Assembly: GCA_034687125.1 (NCBI GenBank)
Contig: JAQGBZ010000073.1
Location: 62,001-126,000, forward strand
Source: Neelides folsomi
Lineage: Eukaryota > Arthropoda > Collembola > Neelipleona > Neelidae
Reading direction: 5' to 3'
Length of the DNA stretch: 64,000 nucleotides
In this document: piece by piece, positions 24,290-33,099 of the stretch
Layout of the letters: the number at the start of each line of letters is the position of its first letter
Position numbering within the stretch: position 1 is the first letter of the stretch
Notes under the pieces: model-generated
Told to the model about the DNA's origin: nothing
Seen by the model: the letters and a program-made list of their open reading frames with translations, nothing else
The model's database searches: none
Program-made: the position numbers and the translations under genes

Positions 24290-25922
24290 GTAATTACAAC
24301 TCATAAAATTTTAATATCGATCAAAATTAAAGGAATTGTTAATAAAGGGATCTTTTATTAAATAGAAACATCTTTAACCATCTCGGAGTCAAACTCGGGA
24401 TTAAGAAATCATTGAGGCGACCAATTACACATAATGAAGTTTTAGAAAAAGCTTATCGGGGAAAAAGCAAGTTGCCGCATAAAGAGCTTGAAGCTCTGGC
24501 CAAGAAAGTTGATTTAGAAACTCGTCAAGTGGAAAGATGGATGAGACATCGATTGGTACGAGACAAACCCACTACCCTTGCAAAATTCAGTGAAAGTGGG
24601 TAAGTTGAAGTAGATTTTAATTATTGATAAAATCCTTTTATTGCAGATGTACAAGATCAATAATTTTATCGATTAATCATTAAATTTTAACAATTGTTTC
24701 TTAGATGGAGATTCACTTGCTATACGTTAAACCTAGCATTTGGTTTATTCATTCTTTGGAGTAAGCCATGGTTTTGGGATATTAACTACTGCTGGTATTC
24801 ATATCCTCATCATGTAAATGAAAAACAATATATTTTATATTCTATTAATTAAACATGTAAATGACAATAAATAAAATGCAATGATTAATAGTAAATTGTT
24901 TCATTTTTAGAATGTCGAACGCGATGTGTGGTGGTACTATATGTTGGGATCAACTTTCTACTGGTCACTCTTTTTTTCACAATTTTTTGATACAAAGAGG
25001 AAAGATTTTTGGCAAATGTGCCTTCACCATATGACGACCATATGCCTTCTCGGGTTCTCATGGACTTGCAACCTCACACGTATTGGAACTCTAGTCCTCC
25101 TACTTCACGATTGTGCCGATGCATTCCTAGAAGTAAACAAACATTTTGGCCTTTAACGATAAGAAATAACGATCCCATACATTATTGTTTTAAAACATTA
25201 TTGAAGCTATCTATCTAATTAATATACCGATAAACAAACGCAAATTAACTAATGATACTTTATAACTTAATAATGCTCATATACCATAACTAAGAATGAG
25301 AATTCAAATATTAATAAATCTTTAGATTGCAAAAATGGCTAAATATGCTGAACTGGATCGTATATGTGACATACTATTTGGAATTTTTGCCATTTTGTGG
25401 ATTGTGACGAGACTTGGAATTTTTCCTGTTTATATTCTAAATAGGTTTGCAAAATATATGAATTCTTATTAAACATAACAGGTGGATTAAATGGTCATTT
25501 TTATTTATATAATTTTTGTAAATTACAACTTGTTTTATTTCAGCACATTATTTGAAGCGCCGAAAATTGTGCCAATGTTCCCAGCTTACTACATCTTCAA
25601 TGGAATGCTTTCAATTTTGCTGTGCCTTCATGTTTTTTGGACTTATTTTATTTGTAAAGTCGCTTTTAAGGCATTATCATCTGGAAAGGTAATAGCTATT
25701 ATTATTTATAAAAACATATTCTTTTATATTTTCATTTGGATTATTCATAATTAAATCATGTTTTATATGTTCACCACGCATAAATTATATCTCTAATTAT
25801 TTTAGGTCGAAGGAGATGAACGGAGTTCTTCCGACACTATAACAGGAGACGACAGCGAAGAAGAAATTGTTCAAAAGAATCATAACGTTAACCTGACTAA
25901 TCGGAAAGTCCATCCATCATAA
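24105..25922 (+). CDS. CERS: Ceramide synthase (LAG1/LASS family, homeobox-like domain)
   Basis: Joined exons 24105-24289, 24366-24599, 24705-24813, 24911-25132, 25326-25444, 25544-25688 and 25806-25922 give 376 residues, near the family's usual length. The enzyme N-acylates sphingoid bases with fatty acyl-CoA in the ER membrane. The N terminus WFWNPDVWLPPGTDW matches the family, with TM1 at about 44-60. A homeobox-like region (about 80-135) ends in RQVERWMRHR. The TLC domain spans about 141-338 and contains the Lag1 motif: RKDFWQMCLHH with the catalytic His-His at 215-216, then SWTCNLTRIGTL and HDCAD (242-246). The C-terminal tail has the acidic Ser-rich stretch typical of casein kinase 2-regulated ceramide synthases. 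The homeobox-like region places it with CERS2-6 and fly schlank, not CERS1. Which paralogue it is cannot be told here. Confidence 0.95.
24366..24599 (+). CDS. CERS: Ceramide synthase exon 2 (homeobox-like domain)
   Basis: Residues 63-139 and two bases of Gly140. Starts after AAATAG, donor GTAAGT. Encodes most of the homeobox-like region, whose third helix reads QVERWMRHR where other members have IQRWFRQRR. Confidence 0.92.
24705..24813 (+). CDS. CERS: Ceramide synthase exon 3
   Basis: Residues 141-176, after acceptor TTTCTTAG and before CAT|GTAAAT. Gives the second membrane helix and the conserved aromatic segment PWFWDINYCW before the catalytic part. Confidence 0.9.
24911..25132 (+). CDS. 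CERS: Ceramide synthase exon 4 (catalytic Lag1 motif)
   Basis: Residues 177-250 in phase 0 at both ends. Carries FYWSL, the DxKRKDF segment, catalytic His215-His216 and HDCADAFLE. All catalytic residues I know for the family are present. Confidence 0.94.
25326..25444 (+). CDS. CERS: Ceramide synthase exon 5
   Basis: Residues 251-289 plus two bases of Ser290. Starts after TCTTTAG. Contains KYAELDRICDILF and the TRLGIFP turn typical of the family. Confidence 0.92.
25544..25688 (+). CDS. CERS: Ceramide synthase exon 6 (last membrane helix)
   Basis: Residues 291-338, after TTTATTTCAG and before AAG|GTAATA. Encodes the final membrane helices, including FWTYFICKVAFKAL, and the start of the cytosolic tail. 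Confidence 0.92.
25806..25922 (+). CDS. CERS: Ceramide synthase exon 7 (acidic tail)
   Basis: Residues 339-376 and the TAA stop, in phase 0. Begins VEGDERSSSD and continues into an acidic patch DDSEEE. Serines followed by acidic residues fit casein kinase 2 sites described for the mammalian enzymes. Confidence 0.9.
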   Translation, partial: VEGDERSSSDTITGDDSEEEIVQKNHNVNLTNRKVHPS

Positions 25923-27448
25923 ATCATAATAGTTTATTATTATCATTTACTTTAAGAACAAATAATTAAGTTTTCTACTATTCGCAACATGCTCATATAC
26001 ATTCTTTGAATAATCTACTATTAGCTCTAATTGTTACTCTTGTACTTTTTGAATGGTACCTAATTCTATATTTATGTAATTGAAATATATATTTATTTTT
26101 TAGTTCCATACAGTATAATATCAGAACAATTACAAATATTTACATTACTTTAATTTGAAGGAATCATTTATTAGTTTGTAAAACTGTCGAGTTTGCATTG
26201 TTCGCTATCGAGTTCACTTTTTACTTTAAATATAATTTGAGAATATTGTATTATGATAAATATTTTAATTCAACTTTTTAATTGCCAGAATGAGTTTAGA
26301 AGTAATTAAATAATTTTCAAGATTTGAATAATTTACATTTACGAAAATATTTTACTACAAATTGCATTTGAATCATATTTTCAATTTATCAATTTTTGGC
26401 CAAGTATCATTAAATAAATTATTAATAACAGGTATATTTCTTATAGTGTAAAAATAGGAAATTAACTTAAACATGTATGTTGAGCTTTACTTTCAACTGG
26501 TTTGAGGCTGAAATATGCTATAATAATATACTTGTATAATAAATTAATAAAATACTACTTCATAATTGCGTGCTCTTAAACATGTGAAGTGTCAATTTAT
26601 AAATGTAGTTGATAATATTTCAAGCCATTTTCACAAATATAAAAAGATGTAGTTAAAAGTTAAATTAATAACCATCATATTTATTTAAAGTGCTTTAATT
26701 AGTGATAAAATACATTTAAATAAGGTACGACTTTGATAGTATAAAATTATATTGTAAATTATTATAAATTATATAAACATTTTTCATAACATTCTTGTAA
26801 AGCACTGTTTAGATCAAATTGCTTATGTGAGAAATTAAAATACATAACCACAAAGATAAAAAAGGTTCATTATTCACTAAATAGCTAAATACCAAATATT
26901 ATTTATCAAATAACAATCTGATCATTTTGAAATGTATAGCATTAAAATGAATGCATCTAACAAGTTTAAATAAATAATAAACTTATACATGTTAATTAAA
27001 ATATCTTAATCATTTATTTGAAAAGTCTCCTAAATCTAATAAATATCAATTGCCGATTGATACACCTTATCTTTTTCACAGTGGCATTTCACACAATCTT
27101 ATCTTTAAAGGAATTTAAGTAAATGTAGACACTTATTATTTATAGGGTTGTTTGTAAATTATTGTTTGTTAGCATTGTCGAGTGGTGTTCATTTTTGATG
27201 ATTTGTAAGTCAATGCTTTATATTTGGTTAATCTTTTATCTATTATCTTCATTATAAAATTATAATTCTTAATATTTAGGATAATAATAATCAAATCTGA
27301 TATTTATTTAACATATTTTTGTAAACTATTAAATGATACTGGCAATTAATGGTAGAAGTAGAAGAGTAGAACCCATTTTCTATTCACTATTATCTAAAAT
27401 TCACATTTTTATCAAACGATCGAAAAAACGAAACGAAAGAAAAAAATA
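25923..27448. other. AT-rich intergenic region downstream of ceramide synthase
   Basis: Holds the 3' UTR of the ceramide synthase gene. A candidate AATAAA lies at 26413-26418, but its distance from the stop (about 490 bases) and the AT background make the assignment weak. No open frame of note. Confidence 0.6.
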
Positions 27449-27454
27449 ACAATC

Positions 27455-27483
27455 TTTCCAGGAAACAAGTGTACATTGGATTT
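27455..27483 (+). repeat. Left terminal inverted repeat of the transposon
   Basis: Pairs with 28285-28313 in inverse orientation, sharing CCAGGAAA, AAGTGTACAT and GGAT. It is followed by about 90 bases before the transposase start. Confidence 0.75.
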
Positions 27484-27572
27484 AAAATTAAGTAACTATG
27501 AAAATACATAGTAAAAATAACATTTCTCTGTTAAATTTCACAAAAAATGAATTCATTTTCCAAATCTTTGAA

Positions 27573-28202
27573 ATGGAAAGACCAAGGGCGATATGGTATT
27601 CCGATGAGGAAAGACTGGAATTAGTCAAGCTTTCTTTATTCTGGTAGAAATAGTTTGAGACAAACATGTAGGATCTTTAGTGAACGACATCCTAATTTAA
27701 ACTTTTCCACCTACTGGATTAAAAAAGTTAATCGACAAGTTCAACGAAACAGCAATTTTAAGAAATAAACAAATCCCTGGAGCGCCAAGATCGGTTAACA
27801 ACGAGGATTATGCAGTGGTAATCATGGCCCTCCTTGAAATTAACTCACTTCGATCGATTACCAAATTGGCTAACCTGACAGGAATTTCCAAATCATCAGT
27901 ATGGAATATTCTAAAGAGCAATCATTACAAGGAATTTAAAATTCATCCTGTCCATGAACTCAGCGTAGAAGATCATCACAGGTGGATTGATTTTTGCGAG
28001 TTTATGTCAAGAAGGCTTGAAGAGGACAACTTTACTTTTGAGCCCCGATTTGAATCCTTTGGACTTCCACTTCTGGGGGACTTTACCTTCTGGGGAACTG
28101 TCTAAAGGACCGAATGCCCACCATTGGAAGAGATTCGACAACGAATACTTGCAGTTTGCAAGGCTGTCCCTATTGCTAGATTTGATCCAAGTGGGAACAT
28201 AG
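27573..28202 (+). pseudogene. Broken transposase (HTH plus remnant of the DDE domain)
   Basis: Opens at ATG 27573 with MERPRAIWYSDEERLELVKL, then hits a frameshift and stop near 27645. A second frameshift occurs near 27730. The longest intact piece (27815-28105) carries a helix-turn-helix of the form SITKLANLTGISKSSVWNIL. Soon after the segment RWIDFCEFM the text jumps to DLNPLDFHFWG, the conserved block near the end of the DDE/D catalytic domain. The acidic core between them is missing. The protein cannot be functional. The match to the Tc1/mariner superfamily rests on these motifs and the TA-flanked ends. Confidence 0.78.
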
Positions 28203-28284
28203 GTTGCATTATTGTTTGCAATTTTATGGGAGACAATTTGAACATTTGTTATAAATAAAAACGTTAATTCGTATAATAACTTGA

Positions 28285-28313
28285 TAATCCTATGTACACT
28301 TCTTTCCTGGAGA
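28285..28313 (-). repeat. Right terminal inverted repeat of the transposon
   Basis: Inverse partner of 27455-27483. Lies about 80 bases after the transposase remnant. Confidence 0.75.
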
Positions 28314-28318
28314 CTTTG

Positions 28319-29405
28319 TATAATAATATTTGTTTTTAACATTTTAATTAATCAAATAACAAAATGACTTTAATAACGATTAATCGTCGAATATCGAAAA
28401 CAAAAGCCGTTTTAAAGAATCAGAACGTCCCTCCTGTAAATTAACTTCATTTAGTATATTTTTACATTCCTGACTAATTGAGGACTTGGTGTTGAAAACC
28501 ATTAAAGGGTAAGTTTATAAAAAAATGTTAGGCCTATTATGTAATAATTATATTACAAATATTAAATTCCAATAAGCATTGATATAAATTATCCAAATTA
28601 AAAGTATACTAATGTAAATGTGAAGAAATCATTATTTTTGTTACATTTTTCATTTTGGCTTAGGAAAGAGAAAAGGGAAGTTGAACGGGAGAAGGAGCAG
28701 GGAATTGGCTCATAGGGATTCCTTTGACTAACGGCCGTTTTAGCAAGGAATTGACAAAACCTTCAGCTTGGGGAGATCTTTCCGTCTCCCATTCAAGTTA
28801 GAAGAAAGGAAGGCAGGTGAGCCTTTTATACCAATCCTACTTTTCTCAACTTCATTTAACAATTTGATTAATCGAGGAAGATCTCCTCGATGGCGGAATA
28901 ACAATTATACTTTCTCTAATACTAGTTTTATTTAAAAAATAAACTTTTCTTCTTCAGAGAGTCCAAGGACTGAGGTGAGTTAAATGGATTGAAATTATTT
29001 AATGAAAATCGACATTCGTATTCCTGAAAATAGTTTTCTACCGGATACTTATCAGCTAATTATAAGAAAACTAGTAAATGATGAATTGTTTGACCATTCA
29101 AAGGTTTTTACATTCATTCCAAATGCAAGTTTTGTTAAAAACAAAATTTAGAGGAAAAACCTTACGATTTTCTTGAATCCGGTTTATGAGTTGATGTCAT
29201 ATTTTAATTTTCTTATGATTATGACAAAGAAAAAGATTTATTCTAATTCATTTAATATAATTATTCAAATTTTTCAATTGTATGAATGACTATTTATCGT
29301 ACATTTTATATTATTTAGTCATATATTTAGTCACTGTAATTTTGTTTCTTTTTTCTTAATAGATTAAGTTTTTACTCATTCACCTAATATATTTTTAGTT
29401 ACAGG
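28319..29405 (+). other. Upstream region and probable 5' UTR exons of the VRK1-like gene
   Basis: Two splice-like arrangements are visible. A G/A-rich stretch ends at GGCAG|GTGAGC (donor at 28817) and may begin near 28664 after GGCTTAG. A very short stretch (28958-28974) lies between TTCTTCAG and GTGAGT. The coding exon itself follows TTACAG three bases before the ATG. These fit noncoding leader exons but no promoter element is recognisable. Confidence 0.35.
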
Positions 29406-29559
29406 ATGCCTCCGAAGAAACCTCCGGTTAAAAAAGGAAACAAGCCTTACGCTCGACCGGACCCTATTAATTACGGAGAAGTCATTACTGATATATCGAA
29501 AAAACAATGGAAAATCGGGAAATCAATTGGGGTTGGTGGTTTCGGAGAAATTTATTTGG
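29406..29559 (+). CDS. VRK1: VRK1-like exon 1
   Basis: Residues 1-51 plus one base of Ala52. Basic N terminus (MPPKKPPVKKGNK), then the start of the kinase fold with the Gly-rich loop. ATG lies just after acceptor TTACAG. Donor GTAAGA. Confidence 0.9.
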
Positions 29560-32125
29560 GTAAGATATTATATTAAAATTAAAATTGTGACATCTTGAAT
29601 ATTACTCTTGACTGTATAATTTGATATTAAACGATGCTGAAAATATCGATATACTTCTTTAGCGAGTGACGACATCGCAAAAGGCGTGACTGACAAAGCA
29701 AACTATGTCGTTAAGATTGTAAGTTCATGGTTCATGTACAATATTTAACACATTATAATACATAGATTTAATTTAATTGTTTCATTATTTCATTTCATCC
29801 TCATTTTCTTACAATGTTAATTTAATATCAATATTATGTATAGGATAGACTGTATTAGTACATTTGGGATTTTAATTTATTTAAACTGGAATAATATTTT
29901 GCAATAATAATCCTTCTAGGAGCCCCACGCAAATGGTCCTTTATTTGTCGAGATTGCATTCTATCTTCGAGTTGCAAAAACTGAAATGAGTAAGCTAATA
30001 AGTTAATTATTTTGTTTAATTCAATTATTGAATATATAATTGTATATTGTCAAATTATTTTTATAGTTGAAGAATGGAAGCAACAACACAAGTTGGAAAC
30101 TCTTGGGATGCCCAATTACGTTACATCGGGAGCTCATGAATATAAAGGCCAGCAATATCGCTTCATGGTGATTCCTCGATTTGGACAAGATTTGTATAAA
30201 ATTATACAATCTAAACCAGGGAACAGACTTGGGATTCGAACTATCGAAGCTATTGCTCTTCAAGTGGTATGAAGCCAAAGATATTATAAAATATTTTAAA
30301 TGCTATTTTAAATTAAAATTATCGACAAGTTAAATGTCTGAATTTTCTACTTTTCTATCGGATAATGCAATTATAAATGCAAATTAATATTCAGATCAAC
30401 ACATTGGAATACATCCACGAAAAATCTTTCATTCATGGAGATATTAAGGCATCAAACTTGCTTCTCGGTTATGGACCAACGAAAAAAACCGCTTCAAATC
30501 AGATTTATCTTCTTGATTATGGACTCGCTGCGAAATACATGACTCCTGAGGGAAACCACGTAACATATGGCCCAGACGCAAGGAGGGCCCACAACGGAAC
30601 TCTTGAATATACATCAAGGTAAAATTTAATACTGACAACATCGCATTATTTATTATACTTAATAAATAGATATAACAAATCGTTACATTACATTTGTAGA
30701 ATTTTAATAACTTTAAATTAAAATCTTTTATTGTTATTAACTTTAGAGATGCTCACATCGGAGCTTATAGCAGAAGAGGAGATCTGGAAATACTTGGTAA
30801 ATAAATAAATATGACATACTAATTATAAAATTAAATACTAAAAATTAAAAATTATGCGACGTGAATTCTTAATGTATTTTGTAAACATTGCATTAAAAGT
30901 TAATTTGTAAATTAATTTTTTTATTTAAAGGATACAACTTGTTGGAATGGCTCTTTGGACAACTTCCTTGGTCTTCTAAAGATGAACCAGTAACTGTCCA
31001 AAGAAAAAAAGAAGCTTTTATGTCCAGCATAAATCTGAAAAAGATTTATCCAGTAGATATTCCTGGTAAATATTGACATTTAAACTAATCTACTTTTTCA
31101 AAGTCCCTTGTTGCATCATGACTCATAGTATTGTATATTGCAGTATTTTAAAAGTTTATTTAAAGCATTCAAAATATCATGTGTGTTTTATTCTTATCAG
31201 GGCTTGACTCTGTTGAAAAATTTCTCAAATATGTCGCCTCCCTGAAATTTGAAGAAAAGCCTGATTATACTCACTGCAAAAACATCTTGAAGAAAGGAGC
31301 AACGATGCCCAAAAGTTTGTACCTGGAGGACCTTCCTATAATTCCTGGAGCTTCTGCAAGTAGTGGGAAGGGAAAAAATACCAAAATGAAAGCTTCGAAA
31401 CGAATGTCTGCCAAGGAAGATTCTGATTCCGAAAGTGATTCCTTCATCGTTCCGAACAAAATCTTTTTAAAGGAGACAACCAAAAAGAGGTCTTATTTTG
31501 TTGCTCAAAATCATAAACAATATAAATTATTTATTTAGGAATAGATTAATAATTTAGTTAAAATGGTAATATTAAATTGTATGTTTTTATTAAAGGGAAA
31601 CAAGAACTACACGGAAGGTTAAAAATTTTGAATGGACTAAAGTCTTATCTTCAAATCCTGAAGCTATAATTCGTGCTGGTTCTTTATCGCATAACAGTGA
31701 CCGAGATTCTTCAGCCTCTGAATCGAAAAGCTCTCCACCTATTTCCAATCCTACACCTGCTATGATTCAATTAATTAAGAAAAAACGGTAAGAAAATCCT
31801 TTAATGCCTAATCCTTTATCAGAAAAATATTTTTTATTTTTTTCATTAATTATTCATTAATGTGTTTTATTAATCTATTACATTTCTAAACTTATTTTAT
31901 AGCGCCGTAAGAGTTGTAAGGGGTAAAAACATGAATTGGCCCAATATCATAATCCCAACAAAAGAAAGACTTGTAAGAAACGCGCCGAAATTTTCAGAAG
32001 AAAAACCAATGTCGACTGATGAACCAGACTCTTCAATTTCAAATCCTACACCCGCTATGATTCAAATCCTTCAAAAGAAGAAGGAAAATCTGTCTCATGG
32101 CGTTAAATTCGGCAATAAAAAGTAA
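29406..32125 (+). CDS. VRK1: VRK1-family serine/threonine kinase (vaccinia-related kinase)
   Basis: Ten coding exons (29406-29559, 29663-29718, 29920-29989, 30067-30266, 30395-30618, 30747-30796, 30931-31065, 31201-31489, 31596-31787, 31903-32125) join in consistent phase to 530 residues. Human VRK1 has 396 and the fly homologue NHK-1/ballchen is longer. VRKs are mainly nuclear kinases acting on BAF, histones and chromatin proteins. The Gly-rich loop IGVGGFGEIYLA begins at 41. The ATP lysine is Lys69 in YVVKI. The catalytic loop is HGDIKASNLLL (Asp176, Lys178, Asn181), and the metal-binding motif is DYG (Asp201), as is typical for VRKs rather than DFG. The RRGDLEILG segment (about 244-252) is also diagnostic. 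All residues for activity are present. The tail after about 350 is Ser/Lys-rich and acidic (DSDSESDS), with a repeated SNPTPAMIQ motif. Confidence 0.94.
29663..29718 (+). CDS. VRK1: VRK1-like exon 2
   Basis: A 56-base exon giving residues 53-70, between TTCTTTAG and ATT|GTAAGT. Contains the ATP-anchoring Lys69. Confidence 0.9.
29920..29989 (+). CDS. VRK1: VRK1-like exon 3
   Basis: Seventy bases for residues 71-93. Reads EPHANGPLFVE; human VRK1 has a closely similar NGPLF-T/V-E segment. Glu81 is the likely partner of Lys69. Confidence 0.9.
30067..30266 (+). CDS. VRK1: VRK1-like exon 4
   Basis: Completes Ile94 and gives residues 95-160, covering the remainder of the N lobe and hinge (YRFMVIPRFGQDL). 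The donor GTG|GTATGA leaves phase 0. Confidence 0.92.
30395..30618 (+). CDS. VRK1: VRK1-like exon 5 (catalytic loop)
   Basis: Residues 161-234 and two bases of Arg235. Holds HGDIKASNLLL, the DYG motif and the activation segment. Starts after ATATTCAG. Confidence 0.93.
30747..30796 (+). CDS. VRK1: VRK1-like exon 6
   Basis: A 50-base exon (residues 236-251) with DAHIGAYSRRGDLEIL, the VRK-specific equivalent of the region just beyond the activation loop. Acceptor AACTTTAG. Confidence 0.9.
30931..31065 (+). CDS. VRK1: VRK1-like exon 7
   Basis: Residues 253-296, C-lobe helices including LLEWLFGQLPW. Acceptor TTTAAAG, donor CCTG|GTAAAT. Confidence 0.9.
31201..31489 (+). CDS. VRK1: VRK1-like exon 8 (end of kinase fold, tail start)
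   Basis: Residues 298-392. Ends the C lobe (FLKYVASLKFEEKPDY) and enters a Lys/Ser/acidic tail. Starts after TTCTTATCAG. The donor AGAG|GTCTTA is weak. If it were not used, the frame would add 16 codons and stop at 31538. Confidence 0.85.
31596..31787 (+). CDS. VRK1: VRK1-like exon 9 (tail, first SNPTPAMIQ copy)
   Basis: Residues 394-456. Begins ETRTTRKVKNFEW and ends ISNPTPAMIQLIKKK. Related to exon 10 in protein and DNA. Donor ACG|GTAAGA. Confidence 0.82.
31903..32125 (+). CDS. VRK1: VRK1-like exon 10 (tail, second SNPTPAMIQ copy)
   Basis: Completes Arg457 and gives residues 458-530 and the TAA stop. Contains RGKNMNWPN and a second ISNPTPAMIQ followed by Lys-rich sequence. Acceptor TATTTTATAG. 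Confidence 0.82.
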
Positions 32126-32387
32126 AATATATTTATATTTAAGAAATACAGGAAAACTCCAAGACTGAAAAGATTAAAATGTATCATAAATTAAGATCAG
32201 AATTATCCAATATCTCAAATGTAATGTCACTCTTCTTTTAAAAGTACCTTAATAGTGTCGTCTTTTACTCACACATTTTTGTTTGTACTTATTCCTTAAA
32301 ACTTTTTTATAAATAATTAACTCGTTCTAACATTAAGTTCTCTTTTAAGTATTTTAACATGTATAGCTTTTTGTGTTACAATTTAAA

Positions 32388-32393
32388 AATAAA
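32388..32393 (+). promoter_or_regulatory. Polyadenylation signal AATAAA (VRK1-like gene)
   Basis: A canonical hexamer 260 bases after the stop codon, in the sense orientation. Another AATAAA lies near 32878. Which is used cannot be told. Confidence 0.4.
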
Positions 32394-33099
32394 TTCAGTT
32401 TCTTTGCACGTATTTTGGATACAACGTTTTAATATTATTTAACGCATCCATGTTTAGACTTAAGAAAATGTTAAACTTGTAAATAAGTTTAAACGACATT
32501 TTTAATTACTAATCGTTATTTGTCAAAAACGTAAAGAAATGAACTGGTTTGAATATTTTCATAATTTATTTAATCATGTGAAATCAATATTATTTATATA
32601 GTTAGCTATACAAATTCTAAATTCAATATTTTGTATTAAAACATTATAGTGATATTCATCGATTTATTTTACCTCCAATTGTAACACTTTTATTATATAA
32701 AATGATATCTTAAGAACTTAATCAATATCTCACCTACTCTTAACCATAATGAAATAATGATAATAGTTTAAATAGACAATGATCTATAAAATAATCTGTA
32801 AGAAAAATCATTAAATGAATTCTACCTATGTGCAGACGTGTACTTATGTAATTTCCCATTGGAATTTTTATATAACAATAAAATGATTTTCAAAAATGAT
32901 TCATGATGAATAATTTGCTCTTATATCTAACAATAAAGACACATTTTTATTTAATTAAATTACCTATTAAGCTTATTGATCGAAAAATAAGTTATAAAAA
33001 ATGTCACATGTCTTCTTGACTAGATAGATGAGTTCTAAACTTTTAAACGGCTAGACATTAATTCGTCGAGCTGAACGTTGTTAAGTTGAAGGAAGGGTA
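32394..33099. other. AT-rich spacer before the composition switch
   Basis: Continues the low-G+C background of the gene-bearing segment and contains no recognisable gene. Confidence 0.6.

Larger units (their letters stand above)
27449..28318 (+). mobile_element. Decayed Tc1/mariner-like DNA transposon, internally deleted
   Basis: About 870 bp flanked by TA dinucleotides (27447-27448 and 28319-28320). Terminal inverted repeats at 27455-27483 and 28285-28313 match at about 24 of 29 positions and share the block CCAGGAAA and then AAGTGTACAT. The outermost bases pair more loosely and suggest one small indel. Inside is a broken transposase. Full-length relatives are expected to be longer, so the central catalytic portion appears to have been lost. 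Confidence 0.75.
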
